Source: Bradyrhizobium sp. Y36
GTDB lineage: Bacteria; Pseudomonadota; Alphaproteobacteria; Rhizobiales; Xanthobacteraceae
DNA length: 64,000 nucleotides
Direction of reading: 5' to 3'
Assembly: GCF_002531575.1 (NCBI RefSeq)
Contig: NZ_NWTI01000020.1
Location: 85,257-149,256, forward strand
Below are positions 44,927-53,520 of the stretch, one piece after another. The translations under genes and the position numbers were made by a program. The stretch's first letter is position 1. Each line of letters begins with the position of its first letter. The notes under the pieces were generated by a model. It saw only the letters and a list, made by a program, of their open reading frames with translations, had not been told where the DNA came from and did not search any database.

Positions 44927-45562
44927 ATGGTTGTAGCTGCCGGCGAACATCTGCACGTCCTCCAAGAGGAGGACAGCTCCAAGCGCCGCCAGATTCTCGA
45001 CGGCGCCCGTAAGGTGTTCATGGATCTCGGTTTCGACGGCGCCAGCATGGGCGAGATCGCGCGCGCGGCGCAGGTCTCCAAGGGCACGCTCTACGTCTAC
45101 TTCGCCGACAAATGCGCGCTGTTCGAAGCCATCCTCGAGCAGGAGGCGCTCCAGCACGGCCAGGTCGTGTTCACTTTCGATCCGGCGCGCGATGTCGAGA
45201 CCACGCTGAAGGAGTTCGGCCGGGCCTACATCCAGTTGCTCTGCCGGCCCGGCGGCGGATCGGCGATCCGCACCGTGATGGCGATCGCCGAGCGCATGCC
45301 CGATGTCGGCCGCCGCTATTATGCGCGGGTGCTGGACAAGTCGATCAACCGCCTCTCCAACTATCTCAAAGCCCATGTCGCTTGCGGCAATCTCAAGATC
45401 GACGATTGCGATCTTGCCGCCTCCCAGTTCATGGAGCTGTGCAAGGCATCACTCTTCCTGCCCTTTGTCTTCCAGGCTGCGCCCGCACCGTCGGAACAGC
45501 GCATGACCGAGGTGGTCGGCAGCGCGACGCGGATGTTCCTGGCGGCGTATCGGACGAAGTAG
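44927..45562 (+). CDS. TetR/AcrR family transcriptional regulator
   Basis: The 211-residue repressor has an N-terminal HTH (about 18-65: KRRQILDGARKVFMDLGFDG, ASMGEIARAAQVSKGTLYVY, FADKCALFEA) and an AefR-like C-terminal ligand domain (RPGGGSAIRTVMAIAERMPD, MELCKASLFLPFVF). It diverges from the emrAB-like operon across a perfect palindrome and almost certainly controls it. A 17-codon frame starting at 44883 overlaps its start codon out of frame, which might couple or limit translation. Confidence 0.93.
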   Translation: MVVAAGEHLHVLQEEDSSKRRQILDGARKVFMDLGFDGASMGEIARAAQVSKGTLYVYFADKCALFEAILEQEALQHGQVVFTFDPARDVETTLKEFGRAYIQLLCRPGGGSAIRTVMAIAERMPDVGRRYYARVLDKSINRLSNYLKAHVACGNLKIDDCDLAASQFMELCKASLFLPFVFQAAPAPSEQRMTEVVGSATRMFLAAYRTK

Positions 45563-45606
45563 CAGCGCGTTGCGCAGACGGGACAGGCGGCACTATATTT
45601 GCGGCC

Positions 45607-45948
45607 ATGTCCCGTGATCTTCGCCCGCCTGTCGACATCCTCCATTATGAGATCGTCCAGGAACAAGCCTCGGCGCTTGGGCGGATGGGCCGCACGCTCG
45701 AACAGGCGCTGACGCGTTTGCGCGAGTTCGACGCCGCTCACGCGCGACCGGAAGTTCCGGTCTCGATGCAGCCGGCGCGGCGCAAGCTGGTGATGGAAGC
45801 CGGCCAGGCGCTCTGGATGTTCGTGGTGCAGCGTGAGGCGACCGGCTTGCGGGACAGCCGCCACATCATGCGCACCTACAACGTCCCCAGCGAGGTGCAG
45901 CGCTGCATGGGGCTGGCTCCCGCGCCGTCGAAACCGACATCGAAATAG
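45607..45948 (+). CDS. Conserved hypothetical protein (DUF6665-like)
   Basis: The 113-residue protein begins MSRDLRPPVDILHYEI and continues QEQASALGRMGRTLEQALTR, then ALWMFVVQREATGLRDSRH and TYNVPSEVQRCMG. It is largely helical with no signal or membrane segment. It resembles the small DUF6665-type proteins of Hyphomicrobiales; this assignment is from memory of the pattern and function is unknown. It follows the TetR gene by 44 nt on the same strand. The frame is open upstream inside the TetR gene, so the start is chosen at the first ATG after it. Confidence 0.75.
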   Translation: MSRDLRPPVDILHYEIVQEQASALGRMGRTLEQALTRLREFDAAHARPEVPVSMQPARRKLVMEAGQALWMFVVQREATGLRDSRHIMRTYNVPSEVQRCMGLAPAPSKPTSK

Positions 45949-45965
45949 CCCCACGCGCCGCGGCG

Positions 45966-46547
45966 CTATGCTCCGATCTCTTCCATCCTGCGCCAGCCAT
46001 GCAGGATACGGCGCCCCTCCCGTGCGAACGCAAAGCAATTGCCGCCGCCCGCCGGCTGATCGTGGGCGCGATCGATGGGATGGCCGCCATACGAACAGAA
46101 CAGCAGCGTGCCGACCGCGCCGTGGCCGACGAACAGGACGTCGCCGGGACGATCGCGCGCCAGCACGGCCTCGGCCTCGCGCACGATGCGCGCCTGTGCA
46201 TCCACGGCGCGCTCCCAGCCGCGAACGCTGAGATCGGGCGCGGCGAAGAACCGATCGGCGACGACCTCGAACTCGGCCGGCTTCAGGAAGCCGGTCGCCG
46301 AGCGGTCGTTCTCGTGCATGGCCTCACGGATCTCGATCATGACACCGAGACGGGCGGCGATGATCTCGGCGGTCTCAATCGCCTTGCGCTCGCCGCTCGC
46401 GATGATCTGCGTGGTGCTTGCGAGCCAGCCCGCATTCGCCGCCGCTTCAGTGCGCGCCCGCCCGACCGGACTGAGACCCCATTGCGGCACCGGCACGTCA
46501 GGGTCGATTTGCACCTGCGGGTGGGTGAGATAGCGGACGATGGACAT
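45966..46547 (-). CDS. Histidine phosphatase family protein with atypical N-terminal motif
   Basis: The 193-residue protein has the phosphoglycerate-mutase-like fold: SPVGRARTEAAANAGWLAST, ASGERKAIETAEIIAARLG and the second catalytic histidine in VLFVGHGAVGTLL. The N-terminal catalytic box, normally RHGE/Q, reads YLTHPQV, so the histidine is kept but Arg and Gly are replaced. Activity may be altered. It is convergent with the preceding small gene. Substrate is unknown. Confidence 0.85.
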   Translation of the reverse strand: MSIVRYLTHPQVQIDPDVPVPQWGLSPVGRARTEAAANAGWLASTTQIIASGERKAIETAEIIAARLGVMIEIREAMHENDRSATGFLKPAEFEVVADRFFAAPDLSVRGWERAVDAQARIVREAEAVLARDRPGDVLFVGHGAVGTLLFCSYGGHPIDRAHDQPAGGGNCFAFAREGRRILHGWRRMEEIGA

Positions 46548-46571
46548 GTTGGTTGACGCGTCGTAGCACGC

Positions 46572-47780
46572 CTAGTCGTCGGCGTAGTCGTCGTCTTCAC
46601 GCTTGTGCGCCGGGCTCTTGCGCGCGCCAAGCGAACCGGTCACCGAGGGTTCGCGCGCACTCGCATAGGGACGGCGCGACTGCGCACGCGAGGCGACCTC
46701 TTCGCCGGAGACCGCGGCGGGCTGGCAGATCAGGCGGCGGCTGGCGCGGCGCATCAGATCGACGTGGATGTGATCGTAGTGATAGACGTTCGATCCCGGC
46801 GCCAGCACCGTGGTGAAGTGCGCGCAGGCGCCCGACTGCACGTCGCGCAGGAATCCCTGCTCCTCCGGCATGCCGCGCCAGCCGTCCTTCACGGTGACGC
46901 GGCGGCCGTCGGCGAGCACGAAGGCGGCAATGTCGAGCGCGTTGCCGAAAGCGTGCTCGGAGATGTGAGAGTGCGGATTGCCGTTCATGCCGCGGCAGGA
47001 ATAGGCGGAGATCTGCTTGATCTCGGCGACGCGGACACCGAACCAACGCATCGCCGAAGGCTGCACGGTGTCGGCGAGCCAGCGGTCGAGCTCGGAGACG
47101 ATCGGACAGGCGAGCGTCGCGGTCGGCTTGATCGCGACCGGGCCGACGGTCGTGACGGGATTGCCCTGCGCGGGGCCGAGGCGCGGCAGCGGTTGCTGCT
47201 GCGCAGGCGCCTGCGAGTAAGGCGCGGGCCGGGCCGGATAGCTCGGCGTGTTCATGTAGCGCGCCGCGCCGGCGGCGTCGGTGCCATCGGGCGGCAGGTC
47301 GATCTCGTCCTCCTGCGATGCCACGCCGGGCGCGTTCAGCGGCATCGGCCCGGACGATGCGCCATAGCCAGCCGGCTGGCGTACCGCGGTTTCCGGATAG
47401 TTCGAGCGCTGCGGATAGGACGAAGCCGGATAATTCGAGCTCTGCGGATTAGTCGAGCGCGGCTGCGACACCGGCCAGCGCGGCTGGCCGCCGATGCTGC
47501 CCGGCGGGCGCAGCTCCTCGTCGGCAAAGCCGTAGCTGTTCGAGGCTTCGCCGAGGGCGGCGACCTTGAGCGGAAACTCGGCGCCGCACATGCCGGGCCC
47601 AGAGATCGGATCGATCCGGACGAGATCCGGCCCCTCTTTCACCGCGCCCGATTTCAGGCAAGCGGCCTCGGCCTCGGCCCGCCATGGTTCACGTTCGGCC
47701 TGGAAGAAGCCGCGACCGCAACCCGCTAGCGAAACAAGGACGATGGAGCCGACGAGATACAAACGAACTCCGCGCGTCAT
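46572..47780 (-). CDS. Extensin-like family lipoprotein
   Basis: The 402-residue protein has a lipoprotein signal (VGSIVLVSLAGC) and a long Pro/Ser/Gln/Tyr-rich middle with repeated SNYP/QRSNYPE units (about 105-215). The C-terminal extensin-like domain (about 220-350) carries the metal-type histidines HISEHAFGNALDIAAF and YHYDHIHVDLMRR, as in LAS/peptidase-like folds. The family is thought to act on peptidoglycan in the periplasm or cell surface. The tail is acidic (EDDDYADD). It lies 24 nt upstream of the histidine phosphatase gene on the same strand. Confidence 0.9.
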   Translation of the reverse strand: MTRGVRLYLVGSIVLVSLAGCGRGFFQAEREPWRAEAEAACLKSGAVKEGPDLVRIDPISGPGMCGAEFPLKVAALGEASNSYGFADEELRPPGSIGGQPRWPVSQPRSTNPQSSNYPASSYPQRSNYPETAVRQPAGYGASSGPMPLNAPGVASQEDEIDLPPDGTDAAGAARYMNTPSYPARPAPYSQAPAQQQPLPRLGPAQGNPVTTVGPVAIKPTATLACPIVSELDRWLADTVQPSAMRWFGVRVAEIKQISAYSCRGMNGNPHSHISEHAFGNALDIAAFVLADGRRVTVKDGWRGMPEEQGFLRDVQSGACAHFTTVLAPGSNVYHYDHIHVDLMRRASRRLICQPAAVSGEEVASRAQSRRPYASAREPSVTGSLGARKSPAHKREDDDYADD

Positions 47781-47972
47781 GCACGCACGTTCGGTGAATT
47801 TACTTAAAGACTCTTCAACACGTTGGTTTCACTGTTCTTTAACCATGCCGGCCGGCGCGAACCAAAGCGCTGCCCGAGCTGAGCGACAGCAAGGCTGACT
47901 TTTTCGCGGCGAGACTTTCTGTTAACCATAAGGGCTCGCGCGCAAACTGACGCGCGTGGAGGGAGCCACCTC

Positions 47973-48056
47973 ATGACGTTCGCCGGGAGACTGAGCGTAG
48001 TCACCGCGTACCTCGCCATGGCCTTCGTCGGCGCCATCGTGCTCGGCATGATCTAG
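47973..48056 (+). CDS. 27-residue single-pass membrane peptide
   Basis: A short frame starts ATG at 47973 behind a strong GGAGGGA site 7 nt upstream and encodes MTFAGRLSVVTAYLAMAFVG followed by seven more hydrophobic residues ending in MI. Nearly the whole peptide is one membrane helix. It sits alone in a 335-nt gap between two minus-strand genes. The quality of the ribosome site and its composition favour a real small protein, but no family is recognised. Confidence 0.6.
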   Translation: MTFAGRLSVVTAYLAMAFVGAIVLGMI

Positions 48057-48115
48057 ACGGAAACAGTCGGCAAAACTGCAGTCCGCTTACTCTCCCCTGG
48101 AGGATGAGCGAAACG

Positions 48116-48997
48116 CTACGACCGCTCGCTCCACTGCCGCGACGTCGTGAGCAGTTGCACGCGCGGCGCCTCGACCCGCGTCCAGTCGTTGCCGGAGCAC
48201 CAGAAACGGCCGATTGCGCAGGCTTCGACGTAAAGCCTGCCGGAGCTCTTCAGCGTCATCGTCCCGTAATAAGTGCGTCCGCTGGAGCGGCTGTAGATGC
48301 TGCCGGTCCAGACGTCGTGCGCCTTCGGCTTCATGTTGACGAGCACGCTCTCGCCGCGATTTGAAGCCTCGGTCAGCGCGTAACCGCACAGCGCAGGACC
48401 ACAGCGCTCGATGCGCACCGTGCCCTTGGCGCCGACGCTCTCCCATTCGCCGAGCGGCGTATAGCCCCCCTCGTCGTCGTTGCGCTGCGTGGTCGTCACG
48501 GTCTGCTTGATCTCCGGGCTCGGAGCGGGCGGCGGCGCCATGCGCGGCGGATCGAGCGTCGCGGTTTTCGGCGGATCGACGCGCGGCAGGTCAACCCGCG
48601 GCGGATTGGGAATCAGCGCCTCAGGTCTTGAAGTCTCTGGTTTTGGGGCCGGCGGCAGCACAACGTGCTGCGACGTCGTCGCGGCAAGGATGGGCGCTGG
48701 AGGCGCAGGGGGTGCCGCGACGACGGCCGTCGGCGGCGGACGAATCGAAATGGCCGGAGTGACTGGCGCCTGGACAATTGGGGCCGGCGGCGGCGCCGGT
48801 CTCGTTGTGGTCTCTTCCACCGGCCGAAGGCTGCGATTGGACGAGATCGACACACAGGATGTGGACCGGCACGTCTTGGGCGCCTCGACATGGAAGCGGT
48901 TGCCGCCGATTGAGAACGAGTAGGAGCCGGCCTCGGCGGCGGGCGCGACCACCGTCAAAGCGATCAATGTGCCAAGCGAAGTCAAAAGCCGGGTCAT
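48116..48997 (-). CDS. DUF2147 domain secreted protein with proline-rich linker
   Basis: The start at 48997 follows AGGAGG and gives 293 residues with a Sec signal (TRLLTSLGTLIALTVVAPAAEAG). The mature N-terminus YSFSIGGNRFHVEAP leads to a Cx4C pair (CRSTSC), then a Pro/Ala-rich linker (about 65-185), then a DUF2147 domain: LGEWESVGAKGTVRIERCG, ALCGYAL, LVNMKPK and the final CAIGRFWCSGNDWTRV. It is exported to the periplasm or surface; function is unknown. It diverges from a paralogue. Confidence 0.87.
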   Translation of the reverse strand: MTRLLTSLGTLIALTVVAPAAEAGSYSFSIGGNRFHVEAPKTCRSTSCVSISSNRSLRPVEETTTRPAPPPAPIVQAPVTPAISIRPPPTAVVAAPPAPPAPILAATTSQHVVLPPAPKPETSRPEALIPNPPRVDLPRVDPPKTATLDPPRMAPPPAPSPEIKQTVTTTQRNDDEGGYTPLGEWESVGAKGTVRIERCGPALCGYALTEASNRGESVLVNMKPKAHDVWTGSIYSRSSGRTYYGTMTLKSSGRLYVEACAIGRFWCSGNDWTRVEAPRVQLLTTSRQWSERS

Positions 48998-49190
48998 CGG
49001 CGCCTCCTGTCGTGTCGCGACAAGGTTATGCGGGATCACTCACGGCTGGATGTGCGCTGGCTCACCCAGTTGCTTGAAGCCGTTGTGACCCCCATCACAG
49101 AACGCCCGGCCCGCCCGGCGTAGGGTCGAACCACGCTTCATCCACCGGCGACTTCAGTCCATCGGGACCACGCCATTTTCGGAGGTTGTC

Positions 49191-49979
49191 ATGAACAAGC
49201 TCACTATCGCCGCGACCGCGCTCTTCCTGGCGTCGACCGCCGCCGCGCATGCCGGCGGAAATACGATCTCGTTCCAGATCGAGGGCCAGCACATCCGCAT
49301 CGAGACGCCACGCAACTGCGCCTCGCTCAATTGCGTCACCATCGTCGCGCCGGGCCTGTCGGACAAGCCGATCAAGCTGAACAACATCAACCTCAAGGGC
49401 CTCGGCGGCTCCAAGGACGACGACATCGACACCACGCCGGCTCCGGCCACCACCGCGCAGCCCGCCCCGGCGGCGGTGCAGCAGCAGCCCGCGCAGCAGG
49501 CCCCGGTCCAGGCAACCGCACCGGCCGCGCCTGCGCCGCCCGCTCCGGCAGCAACCGTGGCCGCCGCCCCGTCAGCCAGCTACGACAATGCGACACCGCC
49601 CGCGCCCGTTGCGGCTCCTGCTCCCGCTCCTGCGCCGGTCGCGGTTGCTCCCGCGCCTGCTCCGGCCCCGGTGGCCGCCGCGCCGGTGGCCACCCCGAAC
49701 TCGCCGATCGGCGTCTGGGCGACCGAAGAGAACAAGGGCAATGTCCGCGTCGAGCAGTGTGGCGCCAATCTGTGCGGTTACGCTGAGAAGACCAACGAGC
49801 GCATCCTGATCAACATGAAGCCCGAGGGCTCGAAGTGGAGCGGCCGCATCCACGATCCCGACTCCGGCCGCAACTACGACTCGACCATCGCGATGAAGGG
49901 CCCCAATGCGATGCGCGTGCAGGGCTGCGCCTTCGGTGGCATGTTCTGCGGCGGTCAGACCTGGAAGCGCGTGAGCTGA
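49191..49979 (+). CDS. DUF2147 domain secreted protein, paralogue of the divergent gene
   Basis: The 262-residue protein has a signal peptide (LTIAATALFLASTAAAHAGG), a mature start TISFQIEGQHIRIETP with a Cx4C pair (CASLNC), an Ala/Pro/Gln-rich linker (about 80-165) and a C-terminal DUF2147 domain: IGVWATEENKGNVRVEQCG, NLCGYAEK, LINMKPEG, CAFGGMFCGGQTWKRV. It has the same three-part plan as its divergent neighbour, so the pair arose by inverted duplication. A GGAGG site precedes the ATG. Confidence 0.88.
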   Translation: MNKLTIAATALFLASTAAAHAGGNTISFQIEGQHIRIETPRNCASLNCVTIVAPGLSDKPIKLNNINLKGLGGSKDDDIDTTPAPATTAQPAPAAVQQQPAQQAPVQATAPAAPAPPAPAATVAAAPSASYDNATPPAPVAAPAPAPAPVAVAPAPAPAPVAAAPVATPNSPIGVWATEENKGNVRVEQCGANLCGYAEKTNERILINMKPEGSKWSGRIHDPDSGRNYDSTIAMKGPNAMRVQGCAFGGMFCGGQTWKRVS

Positions 49980-49988
49980 CATCACCAC

Positions 49989-50030
49989 CGTCATCCCGGG
50001 CGATGCGAAGCATCGACCCGGGATCTCGCG
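49989..50030. repeat. Partial intergenic palindromic repeat, family A-like
   Basis: Only a left half is present: CGTCATCCCGGGCGATGC with the hairpin CGATGCGAAGCATCG and ACCCGGGATCTCG. The right arm ending in ATGAC is missing, so it is a decayed or truncated copy. It follows the DUF2147 gene by 10 nt. Confidence 0.6.
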
Positions 50031-50262
50031 CGACAGCCTCGCTCTATCCCCTCACCCTGCGCAGCAGGCGTCTCGAAGGGCGAGGCCGAGATCACGGGCC
50101 TGCATGGTTCGAGCCGCGCGCAAGGGCGCGCTCCTCACCATGAGGGGATAGCGTTACCGCTCGAACGTTCACTCACCGCAAGCCACACACGTTCATCCGC
50201 CATTCAGGTCGCCCCGGCTGAAATCCACCGATCTCGCCTCGCGTTCTCACCGGGACCTCTTC

Positions 50263-51756
50263 GTGACATCAATGTTGGCTTGGCGCCGCTTCGTGTTCGC
50301 GCTCGTGCTGCCGGCATTGCCGCTGGCAGGCAGCAGCGCGGCTTGTGCATCGGATGCGATCGAACTCGCACAGGCGCAGCCCCAGGCCGAACCCGCGCCC
50401 GCGGCCTCCCCGACGCCCACGGCCTCGCCGGCACCCGCGGCAGATGCACAATCCGCCGCCGTCGAGCCGATCGGCAACGTCGCGACCGTCACGGGAATCG
50501 CGACCGTGATCCGCGACAAGAACTCCTATCCGCTGCGCGTGCGCGACGACATCTACCTCAACGATGTCGTGCAGACCTCGTCGAACTCGACGCTCGGCAT
50601 CACCTTCAACGACGCCACCACGTTCAACCTTTCCGCCTCTTCGAAGATCACCATCGACAATTACGTCTACGAGGACGGCGGTAAGCAGAACTCGGGGATT
50701 TTCGACATTGGCAAGGGCACGGTCGCTTTCGTCGCGGCGGCGGTGGCCAAGACCGGCGACATGAAGATCACGACGCCGACGGCGACGCTCGGCATCCGCG
50801 GCACCACCGGTGTCGTCGACGTGCCCGAAGGTGCAACCGCCGGCGGCGCCAACAACGTCAACATCAAGCTCTATCCGGACGCAGACGGCCGCGTCGGTCA
50901 CATCGACGTCGACGACCGCACCAGCGGCACGCGGCTCGGCGCACTGACGCAGGGCGCGAGCGGCTTTGCGATCCGGCCCGGCGCCGCGATTGCCGGCACG
51001 ATGCGCTTCGCCGCGGTGCCGATCACGATTGCCCCGCAGCAGATCGCGCGCGACCGCGGCTTCGTCAGCCAGGTTCATCTGGCCCAGACCACCGGCCGCC
51101 AGATCGTCACCGAGCAGCGCGACTTCCGCCGCGCCAATCCGACCGCGCTCAGCCGCATTCCGCGCCCCAGCCAGCCGCCGCAGCAACAGCAATTGCGGCC
51201 GGCGACCGTGCCCGCCCAGCAACCGCAGCGCCCGAACGGCCAGCCCGGCCAGAACAACCGTCCGGGTCAGCAGCAGCCGGGCACGCCGGGCCGGCAAGGC
51301 GCCCAGCCGCCGCAGCGACAGGGCCAGCAAGGTGGCGCGGCGCAGCCGGGCACACCGCGTGCGGGCCAAGGACTGCAACAAGGACCGCGACAAGGGCAAC
51401 AGCGAGGCCAGCAACAGGGTCAGCCGCAACCCGGCCAGCAGCAAGGCGCGGGACGTCCGGGTGCGCCGCGGGCCGGCCAGGGCACACAGCCAAACCGCGT
51501 GCAACAAACTCAGCCGCAGCGCGATGGACGGATTCCGCCCGGAGGAATCGTGCCGGCGCAACCGGGCGGGACACAGCCAGCAGCCCCGCAGCCACAACAG
51601 CCGCGCACCGGCCTGCAGCCCGGCCAGCCACCCGCGACTCAACCGCCGAGCATCCAACACCAAGGCGGATTCCAGCAACGGCTCCCCGCCACGCAACGCC
51701 CGGTAGCCCCGCGCCGACCCGCGCCCGCTCCGAAGGAGAAAAGAGATCGGCGGTGA
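50263..51756 (+). CDS. FecR domain-containing protein with long Q/P/G-rich C-terminal tail
   Basis: The 497-residue protein has an N-terminal signal peptide (RRFVFALVLPALPLAGSSAA), an Ala/Pro stretch, and a FecR-type beta domain (about 70-250: VATVTGIATVIRDKNSYPLR, DDIYLNDVVQTSSNSTLGIT, TPTATLGIRGTTGVVDV). The last 200 residues are low complexity, dominated by Gln, Pro, Gly and Arg. No sigma factor or TonB receptor is adjacent, so it is not a classical FecR regulator and more likely a secreted or surface protein. The start is GTG at 50263, or ATG at 50272. Confidence 0.85.
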   Translation: MTSMLAWRRFVFALVLPALPLAGSSAACASDAIELAQAQPQAEPAPAASPTPTASPAPAADAQSAAVEPIGNVATVTGIATVIRDKNSYPLRVRDDIYLNDVVQTSSNSTLGITFNDATTFNLSASSKITIDNYVYEDGGKQNSGIFDIGKGTVAFVAAAVAKTGDMKITTPTATLGIRGTTGVVDVPEGATAGGANNVNIKLYPDADGRVGHIDVDDRTSGTRLGALTQGASGFAIRPGAAIAGTMRFAAVPITIAPQQIARDRGFVSQVHLAQTTGRQIVTEQRDFRRANPTALSRIPRPSQPPQQQQLRPATVPAQQPQRPNGQPGQNNRPGQQQPGTPGRQGAQPPQRQGQQGGAAQPGTPRAGQGLQQGPRQGQQRGQQQGQPQPGQQQGAGRPGAPRAGQGTQPNRVQQTQPQRDGRIPPGGIVPAQPGGTQPAAPQPQQPRTGLQPGQPPATQPPSIQHQGGFQQRLPATQRPVAPRRPAPAPKEKRDRR

Positions 51757-51786
51757 CGCTCTCTCTCCCCGTCGCTCTCTCTCCCC

Positions 51787-51907
51787 GTCATTGCGAAGAG
51801 CCCTTGCGACGAAGCAATCCAGAGTCCCTCCGCGGAGGGATTCTGGATTGCTTCGCGGAGCCCGTCATCGGGCCGCGCTACGCGCGGACCCGGTGGCTCG
51901 CAATGAC
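51787..51907. repeat. Intergenic palindromic repeat, family D
   Basis: Outer arms GTCATTGCGA (51787-51796) and TCGCAATGAC (51898-51907) enclose a long hairpin (GAAGCAATCCAGAGTCCCTC paired with GAGGGATTCTGGATTGCTTC) and a second one around GGGCCGCGCTACGCGCGGACCC. It fills the gap between the FecR-domain and Nudix genes. Confidence 0.8.
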
Positions 51908-51990
51908 GACGTGGAGGAAGCTGACGCTCCCAAAGACACATCGGTTCGAGGATGGTCTAAGACCCGCAAGCAGCACGGCGTGAGGGAACC

Positions 51991-52560
51991 TCACGCCTCG
52001 CCGCGCAGCCAGGCCTTCACCTTCTGCAACAGGCCGTGCCGCAACTCGTCGATGGAGGCGGCTTCGGCCGGCGTCAGCGTCTGCAAGGCTGCGTCGATGT
52101 CATCGGTCGCTTGTACCGGCTCGGGTGCCGGCGATGCCACCAGCCCCGCTGCAGCAAGCGCGATCGGGCCAATCTGTGTCAGGAACGCGCGCTCATATTC
52201 GCGCGAGAGACGCCCGATCGCATCGTCCAGCGCGAGCCAGTCAACCGCCTTGATGTCGTTCATCAGCTTGCGGACCGGCCCGCCATCAGCCTCCATCCGC
52301 CAGAAATGCACGACCTTGGAGCGACCGCCGGATTGGTAGACCAGCGTGCCGAGAAATTCGTGCACGGCGACGTCGTGGCCGGTCTCCTCCAGCACCTCGC
52401 GGTGCGCGGCTTCCTTCGGCGTCTCGCCGTCGTCGAGCTTGCCCTTGGGCAAGACCCATTCGTTGCGCTTGCGCTGACGCACGACCGCGATCAGCGGGAC
52501 AGCGCCTCGCCGCAGCACAATACCACCCGCCGCCATGACCGGCGCCCGCGCCATCACCAA
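51991..52560 (-). CDS. Nudix hydrolase
   Basis: The 189-residue protein contains the complete Nudix box GKLDDGETPKEAAHREVLEE followed by TG (about residues 40-61), which binds the metal for hydrolysis of nucleoside-diphosphate derivatives. The N-terminal AAGGIVLRRGAVPLIAVVRQ is typical of the Ap4A/diadenosine-like group. A C-terminal extension of about 55 residues (PEPVQATDDIDAALQTLTPA) is not part of the domain. No signal peptide. Exact substrate is unknown. Confidence 0.9.
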   Translation of the reverse strand: MVMARAPVMAAGGIVLRRGAVPLIAVVRQRKRNEWVLPKGKLDDGETPKEAAHREVLEETGHDVAVHEFLGTLVYQSGGRSKVVHFWRMEADGGPVRKLMNDIKAVDWLALDDAIGRLSREYERAFLTQIGPIALAAAGLVASPAPEPVQATDDIDAALQTLTPAEAASIDELRHGLLQKVKAWLRGEA

Positions 52561-52621
52561 ATCCGTCGTCGTTAAATCGTCCCCGCGAACGATATAGGCG
52601 ACGGGGACGGCGGATTGAAGG

Positions 52622-53485
52622 CTACTTTCTCCTCAGCAGCGCCTGGCCGGCACGAATCCGCGTGCCCTCGGCGATGCCGTCGAAGAAGTTGAAATCGCCG
52701 GGCGCGAGGATGATGATGGTCGAACCGTGCTCGAACCAGCCGAGCTCCTCGCCCTTGGCCACCTTGACGTCGCAAGGGAAATTGACCGGCCCGCGCGTCT
52801 GCGCGTTCAGCACCATGTCGAGGAAGTGCAGGCGGATGCTGGCGACCAGGATCGCGGCGACCGGCACCAGCGTCACGGCCTCGCCGGTCGAAAGATGCGT
52901 TCGGATCACCGCGCGCTCGTTCTTGCAGAACAGGCGCTCGACCCGCTTCAGCGCGATCGGATTGACGTTCCAGACATCGCCATGGATCAGCGTGACACGT
53001 TCGATATGCGCGTCATAGGGCGCATGGAAGCGGTGATACATGCTCGAGGTCAGCCGCAGCGTGACGAAGGAGCCGTTGCGGTGTTGGTCAACCAGCGCGG
53101 AATCGCCGACGAGGTCGAGCAGCGAATAGGGCGCGCCCTTGACCTGGAACAGCTCGGTGTCGGCGATCTTCCCGTGGGCGCCGACGATGCCGTCCGACGG
53201 ACTGGCGACAATGGAGGTATCCGGATCAAACGGCCGCAGGCCGGGCTTCAGCTCCCGCGTGAAACAATCGTGCAGGCTCTTGAAATTGGTCTTCCTCGCC
53301 TCCGACAGATCGAGATCGGAGAACAGCTTCCACAGCGCGATCGAAGAGTCCCTCACCAGCGGATTCTCGATCTTGGAGAACCATCCCATGAAGCGGGTCA
53401 GCGCGGCGCGGGGGATGCGGTTGGTCAACAGGAAGTTGAGGTCTTCCTGCTGGGTGAAAGAGGCGATGAGGGCTTTGACTGTCAT
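52622..53485 (-). CDS. psd: Phosphatidylserine decarboxylase proenzyme (Psd family)
   Basis: The 287-residue protein belongs to the pyruvoyl decarboxylases that make phosphatidylethanolamine. The catalytic Asp is in VASPSDGIVG, the His in MYHRFHAPYD, and the self-cleavage site near the C-terminus reads WFEHGSTIIIL; the usual LGST is HGST here, keeping the Gly-Ser-Thr that forms the pyruvoyl group. No N-terminal signal is present and membrane association is expected. Length is nearer the E. coli form than the short rhizobial form, so it may be a second, specialised copy. It is divergent from a class III PLP enzyme, 35 nt apart. Confidence 0.85.
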   Translation of the reverse strand: MTVKALIASFTQQEDLNFLLTNRIPRAALTRFMGWFSKIENPLVRDSSIALWKLFSDLDLSEARKTNFKSLHDCFTRELKPGLRPFDPDTSIVASPSDGIVGAHGKIADTELFQVKGAPYSLLDLVGDSALVDQHRNGSFVTLRLTSSMYHRFHAPYDAHIERVTLIHGDVWNVNPIALKRVERLFCKNERAVIRTHLSTGEAVTLVPVAAILVASIRLHFLDMVLNAQTRGPVNFPCDVKVAKGEELGWFEHGSTIIILAPGDFNFFDGIAEGTRIRAGQALLRRK

Positions 53486-53520
53486 GAATCTGTCAGCTCA
53501 CAGTATTAGCGCTTGTTGTC

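Noticed and set aside
47804..48049. An 81-codon minus-strand frame in the gap after the extensin-like gene
   Set aside because: It has no ribosome site, poor composition, and lies opposite the better-supported 27-codon peptide.
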